Below, piece after piece: positions 52,286-61,259 of a stretch of 64,000 bases of DNA. Source of the stretch: Zasmidium citrigriseum (Eukaryota > Ascomycota > Dothideomycetes > Mycosphaerellales > Mycosphaerellaceae); NCBI GenBank assembly GCA_002786025.1, contig NHNW01000070.1:62001-126000 (forward strand), in the 5' to 3' direction. Below the pieces are notes generated by a model. That model was not told the DNA's origin. It was given only the letters and a program-made list of their open reading frames with translations, and ran no database searches. Position numbers and translations under genes: made by a program. Each line of letters starts with the position of its first letter. The stretch's first letter is position 1.

Positions 52286-53173
52286 ATGGCAACGAAAACG
52301 CCCCCTCGGACCCCACGCACACCGGCTCGCTACCTTTCCCTGCCCCTCGAGATCCGCACCTACATTCTGCGACTTGCTTCCGACCTCAACGAGAACCGTC
52401 CTGCACGTCTACATCTCGACGCTCGCCACAAGAAGGCCAACAACGCCTATGACAAGACATTTGCCAGCCAGCACTATGAATTCGCCATCGATTCATTCGG
52501 AAGTATCGACTTCTCGCGATCAAAGTCTCTTCCCCACCTGGGAGAAGATGCGTTTGGAGTCTTTGAAGCTTTTAGTCGCTTCCGTCTCGTCAGTCGGCAA
52601 TTCTATCAAGACGCCTCCTTCGAGTTCAGCCGCCTGGTCCGCTTCCAAATCACTATCGACGACCATCCGATGCTAGTATTCTTCCACCACTCGAAGCGTG
52701 GTCCCAGGCAGACTCTACCGCAGTCTCTCATTACACGATCGCGGAAGGTGACCGTCCTGCTCCGCACCGAACACTACCGCAACACCATCGGCGTTCCAGT
52801 CGGCGAGCTGGTTTTCGACAGGGATGGCAAGCTCGAGGGCTGTTCGTGGGCCGTCGATGGAGGGGAGTTCACCAGTCGCTTTGAGAAGTACTTGAACCAG
52901 AGGCGCCCGGCTGGGGCTAGACCTTTGGGTTCTCGTCGATCTCGAAGTGCCAGGCTCATCAAGAAGTTCCGCGACGATATCGAGAGTCCCGCCGTTCTGG
53001 CAAATCGTCGAGAGAGCGCTGCGCGCGCTACGCAGAAGCTGGAGAAGAAGACGAAGGAGGTGTTTGGACAGGACTCTGTGACGCATGAGAAGCTCGAGCA
53101 GCTCATCAATGTCGTTTCACTGGTGCAGCAACGCGTCGTTCGCGATGCACCCATCATCGAAGACATGGACTGA
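52286..53173 (+). CDS. F-box-like protein, second subfamily (member 19)
   Basis: 295 residues from the ATG at 52286; the frame is open upstream without family features. Thr/Pro-rich start, then F-box-like YLSLPLEIRTYILRLAS (about 17-33) and a second helix FSRFRLVSRQFYQDASFEFS. A signature strand-turn follows (ELVFDRDGKLEGCSWAVDGG, about 180-200), then FTSRFEKYL. The C-terminal half is a charged helix region (RATQKLEKKTKEVF) ending HEKLEQLINVVSLVQQ. This LPxEIR...DGxLxxxxW layout recurs in members 20-24. Probable substrate adaptor by analogy to F-box proteins; weaker evidence than for the left-hand genes. Confidence 0.8.
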   Translation: MATKTPPRTPRTPARYLSLPLEIRTYILRLASDLNENRPARLHLDARHKKANNAYDKTFASQHYEFAIDSFGSIDFSRSKSLPHLGEDAFGVFEAFSRFRLVSRQFYQDASFEFSRLVRFQITIDDHPMLVFFHHSKRGPRQTLPQSLITRSRKVTVLLRTEHYRNTIGVPVGELVFDRDGKLEGCSWAVDGGEFTSRFEKYLNQRRPAGARPLGSRRSRSARLIKKFRDDIESPAVLANRRESAARATQKLEKKTKEVFGQDSVTHEKLEQLINVVSLVQQRVVRDAPIIEDMD

Positions 53174-53877
53174 TGGAAGGTATGGGTATTGTTTCTGGCT
53201 GATCACTCTTGGTTTGCACACGGGAAGTTGAGGCATAGATGATGAAAGAAGATTGGCTCAGATAAGGCGACTGATCAACCTCTGAGAGCCAAAATCGTTG
53301 GAAACTCGTTGAAACGAGGTTGTGATATCAGCAAAGGGAGTAGAATGCATCGAGGAATGATCGTCGATGGCAGAGGACTAGTGACTAAGACTTGACGCCG
53401 GCGACTGCAGCGTAGTGGACAGAGCGTTGGTTTTTGTTCCTTTGTCTGTAATAGGGCTCGGGTACACTGGCGCCGAGTACTTGCTGTTTCGAGTAGTATC
53501 TTAGCTGTTGATATAAATCATGCGAGTCCTCAGAGAAACAAGAGTGTATTCTCCGTTCTTACTGCAAAGACATGGTGGCTGCTTGTGTGCGGAGCCACTG
53601 TCAAATTTCCGGGCTACCTTCTCAACAAAAGCCTTGCCTTCTAGCTTTGGCCGAGCTGATCAACCCTCAGACAATGCCTATTTGAATCATTCCTTCTGGA
53701 CGGTCGTTCGGACTTGAACGTGTGCTGGGCCCGGACTTCTGAGCTCATGCTAGCGCGAAGTCTAAATCCATCAGCTGCCATTCCCCGCGACCGCGCCGCG
53801 TCTTCGAGCTCCTCGACACACGCCCTGTCCAATTCCTCGCTTCATCTACCACACTGTTCGACCACGACATCGCCGCT
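53174..53877. other. intergenic gap, members 19 and 20
   Basis: No gene, RNA or repeat recognised. Confidence 0.5.
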
Positions 53878-54963
53878 ATGACCGACGACATGGCGGCCCT
53901 CATTCCAGACACACCACCGCGAGAGAAGCCGACGTACGAGTCGCTGCCTGCCGAAATCCGCCTCAAGATCAACGGCCATGTGCTCGAGCTGCCAGACACG
54001 AAGACGAATCCCATCGCCCTCGAGGCTCTGCGCAACCACTCCTGCCCCGATCGCAAGATGACGGTCTGCTCGTGGAAGTGCGACATCCGCCTGATGCGTG
54101 GCTCCCTGTCCGCGACCCATGTGGAAAACATAGCTCTCAAATACTCCCTCAAGGCCTATGCCAATCTCTGCCTCGTCATTCGCCTCTTTCAAGCAGATGT
54201 AAAAGCGGAGTTCTGGACTAGCGCTCACTTTCGCCTCACCCTTCGCAATGACTACGAAGACATTAGGGTCTGGTTCTTGCATCGTCAGCTACCCGAGATT
54301 ACCCATGTGGCTCCCAAGATACGGCATCTCAAGATCGCGATTCCACCCTCGAACGAATCGCTCGACGCCGGCGAGACCTTTTGGGATTTCTGCTTTGACG
54401 AGAACGGCATCCTCAATCGATTTTGCTGGAGTACGGATCCCGGTGCCGTTGAGCTTCCTATCCAGTCATCTGGGGCGGGATACCGTCCATGGACGGATAT
54501 TGACTTCACCACAGATGGCGCGACGAAGACTCTCGAGTACATTACCAAGACTATCTTCAAGAGCGGTCCACTCTCAGAGCACAGGCTGGTCATGTTCCTC
54601 TATGGTACGGTTGACATCCAACCCGAATACAGCCCACGCCCCTGCTCTAGGAGACATATTCCGTGGCCTGTAATGAAGGGATCGATGCCGCCTGCTCCAG
54701 AGCAGTCGAGCTCTGAGACTGAGTTAGTCAAGACACGGAAGTCTGTCCAGCCGAAGCCTGTCAAGCTCCCGCCGGTCAAACTCCCACCAGTCAGGCCCGA
54801 GCCAGTGGAGGTCACGCAGTCACAGTCAGTGCAGCCGCAAGGACAGTCAGAGCAGCTGAAGCCCGCAGCAGTCAAACCTGAGCCAGTGAAGAAGACGAAG
54901 ACGGCGACGAAGCGTTGGAATGGCAACACCGGCTTCAAGATGTGGCGCTCGCCGTTGGATTGA
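53878..54963 (+). CDS. F-box-like protein, second subfamily, with Pro/Val/Lys tail (member 20)
   Basis: 361 residues from an ATG. F-box-like YESLPAEIRLKINGHVLEL (about 21-39), then AYANLCLVIRLFQADVKAEFW, equivalent to the VSRQF/TKQF helix of its sisters. Signature FCFDENGILNRFCWSTDPG (about 173-190). Residues about 270-345 are a low-complexity tail with repeated PVKLPPVKLPPV and PEPV units, then basic residues; the tail is not shared with other members. Likely disordered, possibly a lysine-rich ubiquitylation or docking region. Function inferred from family only. Confidence 0.8.
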   Translation: MTDDMAALIPDTPPREKPTYESLPAEIRLKINGHVLELPDTKTNPIALEALRNHSCPDRKMTVCSWKCDIRLMRGSLSATHVENIALKYSLKAYANLCLVIRLFQADVKAEFWTSAHFRLTLRNDYEDIRVWFLHRQLPEITHVAPKIRHLKIAIPPSNESLDAGETFWDFCFDENGILNRFCWSTDPGAVELPIQSSGAGYRPWTDIDFTTDGATKTLEYITKTIFKSGPLSEHRLVMFLYGTVDIQPEYSPRPCSRRHIPWPVMKGSMPPAPEQSSSETELVKTRKSVQPKPVKLPPVKLPPVRPEPVEVTQSQSVQPQGQSEQLKPAAVKPEPVKKTKTATKRWNGNTGFKMWRSPLD

Positions 54964-55877
54964 GTTGCCATTCTGAGACGGGTGAGCGTCCCGACAGTCG
55001 TTTGAAACGGATTTTGCTAACACTGACAGAACCAGTTGTTGCTATCGAAGCCGCGTTCTGGGGAGCATGAGAGAAGAAAGATGAAGCGACTTAGGTGCCG
55101 ACCGTCAAGAGGCCTCCTCGATGGCACAGGGACAGCTTGTTTTGATTGCTTTTATGGCCAGGGAAGGGAGGCTGCGTCTAGATCATATTTTCTCGCACGA
55201 AGCATAGTGCTTCATCAATGGAAGACAGCTCCAGTGAGCAGTCTATGGCTCGAAAATGAGAATTTGACATCAATTTCATCCCACCGCTTATGATTGGGCT
55301 CTCATTACGTGAGCAAGAGCCGGCGTACTAACAAGACTGTTGGATTCGTCCGTGGACATCGAGACGAGCTGCCGGTTGCATGCAGGATTCGACGCCGCCA
55401 AGGTCGTGTTGTCTTTCGGGATGCCTTCGATGAGCGTGTCGTTCCTGGGGTCGATGCCATGGCCAGGCGATTCGTCCATAAGAGGGAGAGGGATTCACGA
55501 GTGAGCCTCACACCTCGTGCAGTAGGCTGTGTGCTGCCTTGGGACCCGAACCGAGCAATGGATGCTTCTCTCTCAAGGGGCAACATCACGGAAAACGACT
55601 CGGTCATGAAGAGGAAAAGAACTAGGAGACGAGTCCCAAGCTCACTGGTACAATTCAAATGGCGAGGGTGCGCGAGTATGAAGCTCCCGAAGATGAATGC
55701 GTTGCAAGCATGGGTGAGTGAATGTTGTAACGGGCGGGCCGACGGTTTTTCCGACCCTGTTTTGGCCACCCCCTTCCGCTCGTCCACCTTGCGCAGTCGC
55801 ATCAACGACTCAGCACCATCATTTGGATAAACATCGCCCACCTTCCGTCTCCCAAGACACGAGTTCACACACACAAC
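54964..55877. other. intergenic gap, members 20 and 21
   Basis: Overlapping opposing frames around 55294-55874 (178 and 189 codons) have no family features; at least one must be chance. I call no gene here. Confidence 0.45.
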
Positions 55878-56615
55878 ATGCCCGGCCTCGAAGACCTCCC
55901 TCCAGAGCTCCGCCTCGACATCTTCTCCCGCCTCTGCATCCCCAAATACAAGATCAAAATCAAAGCCGACGTCGCCGACCCTCAGCGAGGAGAATCATCG
56001 GGTTGGGTCATGCGAGTCGTTAAGGCTTCTCCGGACCACCACCATCGCAAGCGCTACGAGGAGACCAACGCCACTCTGCGCGACTACGCGAGCCTTTCAC
56101 TCGTCACCAAGCAGTTCCGCGCCGAAGTCGAGGACGCTTTCTGGAAAGATACCTGGTTCACCATCTTCCTAGAACAGCGCCAGTCGGCCCTCCTTGAACC
56201 ACACCACAGCCGCCCGACGACACCCCACCTCTTCGAGAACATGCGCAACATGGAGATCCTCCTCAACTGCCGGAGCTGGCGCACCACTGTCGGCCGTCCA
56301 GAGGGATGTGTTCTTCTCAAGAAGAACGGGGATCTAGCTGGCATTTGCTGGGACGTGGACCGTGGGCTCTTCCAGTCTCGCTACTCGGCACCCTTCAGCT
56401 TGGCACAGTACACCAAGTACTGTCGGGAGACGTTCTCTAAGGAGTGTGTCAAGAAGCGGGACAAGGGTGTGCTGAGGGCCGAGAAGACGCTCAACGAGGG
56501 CGTTCGGGCGATCTATCAGGATGGTACGAAGACGAAAGAGGAGAGGTTGGTTGAGGTCTTCGAGAAGTTTGCGTATCTTCAACAAGGCAAGGAGGACGAT
56601 GAGCGGTGGCGGTGA
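55878..56615 (+). CDS. F-box-like protein, second subfamily (member 21)
   Basis: 245 residues from an ATG. F-box-like motif at the very N-terminus: LEDLPPELRLDIFSRLCI (4-21). A conserved helix YASLSLVTKQFRAEVEDAFW (about 70-90). Signature VLLKKNGDLAGICWDVDRG (about 152-170) followed by FQSRYSAPF. The C-terminal charged helix ends RLVEVFEKFAYLQQGKEDDERW, matching the L.D.FD.A...RRW end of member 24. Short and apparently intact. Confidence 0.82.
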   Translation: MPGLEDLPPELRLDIFSRLCIPKYKIKIKADVADPQRGESSGWVMRVVKASPDHHHRKRYEETNATLRDYASLSLVTKQFRAEVEDAFWKDTWFTIFLEQRQSALLEPHHSRPTTPHLFENMRNMEILLNCRSWRTTVGRPEGCVLLKKNGDLAGICWDVDRGLFQSRYSAPFSLAQYTKYCRETFSKECVKKRDKGVLRAEKTLNEGVRAIYQDGTKTKEERLVEVFEKFAYLQQGKEDDERWR

Positions 56616-57608
56616 GGCAGGCTGGAGGAGGCATCTTAACGAGGCCACCGAAAGGGAGACGATGCATTCGAGGAGGTATGAAGATCCAGAGTCGACAGAT
56701 CGAGCTTGGCTTTGGTGTTCTTTATCCACACAATGACTGGATGGAGCAAGGACGAGGGGGAACAAAGACGCTCTGGGGCCTCGTTGTTCTTGATTCTTTA
56801 AATGGCTGTGCAGCGATCCCAAGCCGCCTTTGGAGGGCATTATCGACGATTGATGTAGGAGGGTTTGTGTATCCAGTGAAAGTAAAGCGGCCGGCATGGT
56901 GGATGCAATAACTGCCTTGCAAAGGCTTCTCGTACGTCTTGGAGTAAGGGCTTGGTTTCTCACGTAGATAGCTTCTGCCTGTATTAGGCATCTCCTTTGC
57001 AAACGAGTACGTGATAGTATTATGCTCCGCTTCTAAAGTCATTGTGGACGAGTAGTTGTCTGCGCTTATGAGAGGCGCTGGTCCCCTGTGCAACAACACT
57101 CACCTATACCAATTCAAGGTTCTTCAAATGTGTAGTTTAGGGCGCTTTGAGCAGGAGCCATGAGCCATAGGCGCAACAAGCATGTCTTCCTGTGGATGGT
57201 GTCCAGTCTGGTTTGAAGGGCGTTCATTCTCTGGCTCACCTGGGTGACCGTCTCGAGAGTCATCGTGTGGCGGCACAAGAGCATAGAATGCAGGAGAAGA
57301 AAATCTGATATAGGTCGCTGCGATCAGCCACCATTCACACGCTCCTTCTGCTTTCGGAAGACGCCGACCCCTGACGTCAAGCGGGCCAATCAGCATGCCG
57401 CCGCGAAGTTCTCGCGTCAACAAGAGCTACCACTTCTCTCATCCCGGCTTCCCCTATACAAATCTTCCCAGGAACCATTGCATCGATGTCAAGCATACAC
57501 TGCCGCAACCGCGCGGCTTGCGCACTTACTCACCAACGCACTGCATCCTGCTCGGTGTCTAACGCTCTTCCTGAGATCACATACCAGCACGCCAACCCAG
57601 AGCACGCC
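56616..57608. other. intergenic gap, members 21 and 22
   Basis: No convincing coding frame. The minus frame 56334-57002 is antisense to member 21 at its end and without motifs. Confidence 0.45.
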
Positions 57609-58390
57609 ATGAAGACAGCTGAGGAGCAGGAAGCGCAAATCTGCCTCTACACCCTGCCACCAGAACTGCGCAGCAGGATTCTTGTCTTCGCCTCCGTGCC
57701 GAAAGACCGCATTGCGGTGAAGGCAGTCCGCCGCCTTCCAGAAGCCGGCGGCGGATGGGAGTTCAGACTTGACGAGAAGCAAGGCGAAGGCACGCATGAG
57801 GCACTCAAGGCTTACGCCAATCTCCTCTGCACGTCAAAGCAGATCAACCACGAAATGCGCGATGAGTTTTTCAGCTTCGCCGACTTCAAGGTCTCCTTCG
57901 ACACTGGTCTTCCCGATGGACTGGGCGGACAGTGGACATTGTACGCTTCGTACGGGCCCTTCAAAGACAAGATGGACGCCAAGGTGATGGCACAGAGTGC
58001 TCCCTTGACGCGCGAGGTGGTCAACAAGATCCGCCGCATGACCCTGCACCTGAGCACGAGAGCAACCGCGAGACTATGGGTGTTCCGAAAGCATCAATCC
58101 AGCTCAACAAGGACGGCCAGTTGGTCAAGTGCGCATGGAAGGTGGAAGAAGACCAGCAGAAGAGACGAATGTTAGTCAACCCACTCCTTCAGCACAGCGT
58201 CCCTGACCTGGACCTGGAAGCGAGGAAGAGGAGGGAGGCAGACGAAGCTGCTCAAAAGTATCACTTAAAGACGCTTCTTGCCTTTGGCGACAAGAACAAG
58301 GATCGGTATGAGAAGCTGGAGGAGGTATTCGACTTCGCCGGCAATTCGACCTTCACCGATAGATGGAGGCCATGGCGCTTCTACCGCTGA
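57609..58390 (+). pseudogene. F-box-like gene with frameshift (member 22)
   Basis: The ATG at 57609 opens a frame with F-box-like LYTLPPELRSRILVFAS and AYANLLCTSKQINHEMRDEFF. The frame holds family features up to IRRMTLHLST (about 58056), then becomes nonsense. The phase displaced by one base continues with SNRETMGVPKASIQLNKDGQLVKCAW, the signature strand, and a normal end (YEKLEEVFDFAG, then RWRPWRFYR at 58390). Alignment with member 23 (SNRTTIGSTQGYIELN) puts the shift at about 58055-58060. One missing base explains it. No intron fits. Pseudogene or sequencing error. Confidence 0.75.
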
Positions 58391-58967
58391 GAGGCGGCAC
58401 CTGCTGGTGGAGCGTGTGATTGATGGGACCGGGAGCGCAGGCGTCTGATTCGGGGGTACGGTGTTCTTTCTCTGCTTTCTTTCACCTTGTTTGATGAAAG
58501 CAGTCATTGTCGCGAATTCTGTATGACGGGCAGAAAGCCGTGTGAGATAGTGGAAGGTTCAGCAAGTCCAGGAGCAAACTGCACAATAGTTGTATAAGAC
58601 CATGCAATAGTAATGACCACCAATAGAGTCTGTACTGAAAGTCAATACTGGAAGTAAAACCCCTGATTCAACGTATACGCACTCTCCCTACTATTGCAGC
58701 TCGGAACATGCCCTGCGCTTTGTCTTAACAATAGATATACCGCGTACCGGCAGTCGTCGTGGAGGATGTCAGAATGATAGCCGTCTCGTCAAAGTACTCT
58801 CCTGGGAGTGGCGGTGCGGCAGCCACGCGGACCGAGCCCCGCTTGAGTAAAGCAGCCGGCATGCTCGCCGCCACGAAACACCATCTTCCGCCGCACAACC
58901 AATTCCAACCTCTCCTCTTCTCCACGAAACCATTCTTTCTCATCACGGTCGACATAACATCAATACC
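58391..58967. other. intergenic gap, members 22 and 23
   Basis: AT-rich stretch around 58560-58740. No gene or RNA recognised. Confidence 0.5.
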
Positions 58968-59765
58968 ATGGCCGCACTTATCAAGTCTGGAGCAGTTTCC
59001 TCATCTGCCGCCGATGCGCGCGCGAAACAAGCGGCCGAAGACAACGCCACGAATCCCTTCCTCTCCCTGCCGACCGAGATCCACTGCCAGATCTTCGGCG
59101 AGCTCATCGACCCCGGCCATGATCTCGATGTGGGCTATCTGCGCGGGGACGGCGGGCAGCCAAACAAGTGGGTGTGGCAGCTGAGAAGATACGGCAGCGA
59201 CTGGTCAACCCAAGCGGCAGGGTGCCTGCAGGCGCTCTTCAGAATCTCCCTCACCTCTCGTCAAATGCATCGAGATGTGCAGGATGAGTTCTGGCGGAGA
59301 GTCTACATCCACTACTTCTACCTCGACCACCTCTGTCCCGCCGACATACGCCCATCGCTGCGACCCGAGTCCAGCATCTTCACCACAGTCCGCCGCTTCA
59401 CACTCGATATCGGCACTCTGAGCAATCGCACCACGATTGGCTCCACCCAAGGCTACATCGAGCTGAATGCAGACCGAAGCCTGAATGTGACCCAATGGCA
59501 CATTGTGCCTGGCTCGTTCATGGACGATCAAGCGCAGAAGCCACGCAACACGCGCAAGCGCAGGGCACTGCAGCTCACCGAGGCGGACGAGGCGGCGAAG
59601 AGGGCAGAGTCTAGGCAGCGGGCGGTGGCGCAGATAGAGTATATGACGGAGCAGGTCTACTCGACGGCGCGGGGAGACAGGAGGAAGCTGGAGGACATCA
59701 TTGACCTGGGAGCGCATTGGCAGCGGCGGGACTGTCCGTTCAATGATGCACTTTGGTGGCAGTGA
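58968..59765 (+). CDS. F-box-like protein, second subfamily (member 23)
   Basis: 265 residues from an ATG. Ala-rich N-terminus, then F-box-like FLSLPTEIHCQIFGELID (about 31-48). Helix LFRISLTSRQMHRDVQDEFW (about 89-108). VRRFTLDIGTLSNRTT leads to the signature YIELNADRSLNVTQWHI (about 163-180). A charged helix (EADEAAKRAESRQRAVAQ) and end LEDIIDLGAHWQRRDCPF follow. Intact sister of the frameshifted member 22. Probable adaptor by family. Confidence 0.83.
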   Translation: MAALIKSGAVSSSAADARAKQAAEDNATNPFLSLPTEIHCQIFGELIDPGHDLDVGYLRGDGGQPNKWVWQLRRYGSDWSTQAAGCLQALFRISLTSRQMHRDVQDEFWRRVYIHYFYLDHLCPADIRPSLRPESSIFTTVRRFTLDIGTLSNRTTIGSTQGYIELNADRSLNVTQWHIVPGSFMDDQAQKPRNTRKRRALQLTEADEAAKRAESRQRAVAQIEYMTEQVYSTARGDRRKLEDIIDLGAHWQRRDCPFNDALWWQ

Positions 59766-60482
59766 GGGGACGTGGAATAGGGTGCCTGGGTGGATGAGAG
59801 GAGAGCAGAAGGTGCACGGCTGGGCAGAAGGCCTGACAGGAACCAGCAATGAACGGACAGGCACAGGTCAAGGAAGCACAGGTCAAGTCTTTTCGCCAAG
59901 CATTCCTTGGCCAGCAAAAACGACCTGACTATCAGTGCTACCGATACATCACGGCAACGGTCACGAGATGTCCTGTCCTCTGGAATGGCTGTATTGCTGG
60001 TGCGGGAATGAAGGGGCTTGGATTCGATCGATGAGGCAAGAGGGCAGAGGAGCAGACGCCGGCAGGCTCGTCTGGTCAATGTCTCAGAGCCGCACTCTTC
60101 GCGCTGGCAATCGAATGCAATTCGAAATTCCGTCAAAAGCTTCTCAGACGGAGCATTGTCACCAGTCCCATGCAGGCCACAGACCGCTTGTGATGGAGGT
60201 GCCGCAAGATCGCGCCCTCGCACTGCATGTATCGACTACAGAGATTCCAGCAGCCATAGATACAGTATTCCGAAAGAACTCTCAGCGACTGCTGAAGTCC
60301 GGGAAGGTGAATCCATCCCTTCATCTACAAGTCCGTGCTCAAGACCCACTTTTCATGTGATAAGCTCTCAAACTCGAATTTGCGACCGTCACCTCTTTTC
60401 AAACCCCGCTGCGCTTGCCTCTACCTTTTCTGGAACTCGCGGTCATCCTCTACTCCCCCGTCAACACCAGTCTCCAACGACC
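59766..60482. other. intergenic gap, members 23 and 24
   Basis: A frame continuous with member 24 is open from 60018 but carries no family features; treated as leader. Nothing else seen. Confidence 0.45.
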
Positions 60483-61259
60483 ATGGCGCAACCAGCCCAG
60501 CGTCCGCCAACGACCTTCATGAGTCTCCCGACAGAGCTCAGATACAAGATCTACAACCCCGCCTGCATTCCGACCGACCCGATTCTCATCCGCGTGCAGC
60601 GGCGTTGCGTGTATGACGGTAGCGAATGGATCATCATCCACGCCTCGCACGACCCCTTGTGCTACTTCCAAGACATTATCGATCTCAACCCGTCCAGGGA
60701 GACAGCAAGCTGCATCGATACATTTCGCAGCGTGTCCCTTACCAACCGTGCAGTTCATGACGACGTCGAGGCCGAATTCTTTCACCAGGCTCGGTTCTTT
60801 GCGCGCTTTGAAGAGCTGCGCGGCTACACGGTAACCGAACCAGATATCAACTACCTCCTGCAGAGTGCCGAGCACCTGTTCTCGAAGATCCAGAGTCTCA
60901 CCGTCGAGTTCAACACAATCTGCAACATCAACACGCTTGGACTTGTCTCAGGCCGCATCAAGTTCAGCGTCGACGGAGACCTCGAGTCGTCGTCATGGCA
61001 CATCGACACCAGCCAGTACGTCTCGAGTTTCCGCCGAGAGAAGAAGAGAGAGAAAGATGAGACTAGCGAGCAAGCGATCTTGAAGCGGGAGAGGAAAGCG
61101 AAGAACCAAGAGGTCAAGCTGGCAGCGACTACGGCTGTCGTTTACGGCAACACATCCAAGTCCAACAAAGACAAGTTCCTCGACTTGTTCGATCGCGCCA
61201 GCCAAGCTCGTCGCTGGAGTGGCGATAGGCCACGTGTGTTGGCAATGCACTGGTCTTAG
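60483..61259 (+). CDS. F-box-like protein, second subfamily (member 24)
   Basis: 258 residues from the ATG at 60483 (ACCATGG). F-box-like TFMSLPTELRYKIYNPACI (about 11-29). Helix FRSVSLTNRAVHDDVEAEFF (about 80-99). Signature GRIKFSVDGDLESSSWHID (about 160-178) then YVSSFRREKKREK. C-terminal charged helix and DKFLDLFDRASQARRW. Last member of the array before the gene-poor right end. Probable substrate adaptor; the target is unknown. Confidence 0.83.
   Translation: MAQPAQRPPTTFMSLPTELRYKIYNPACIPTDPILIRVQRRCVYDGSEWIIIHASHDPLCYFQDIIDLNPSRETASCIDTFRSVSLTNRAVHDDVEAEFFHQARFFARFEELRGYTVTEPDINYLLQSAEHLFSKIQSLTVEFNTICNINTLGLVSGRIKFSVDGDLESSSWHIDTSQYVSSFRREKKREKDETSEQAILKRERKAKNQEVKLAATTAVVYGNTSKSNKDKFLDLFDRASQARRWSGDRPRVLAMHWS

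Noticed and set aside
55294..55874. Opposing 178- and 189-codon frames
   Set aside because: They are antisense to each other, with no motif in either; chance open frames in GC-balanced DNA.
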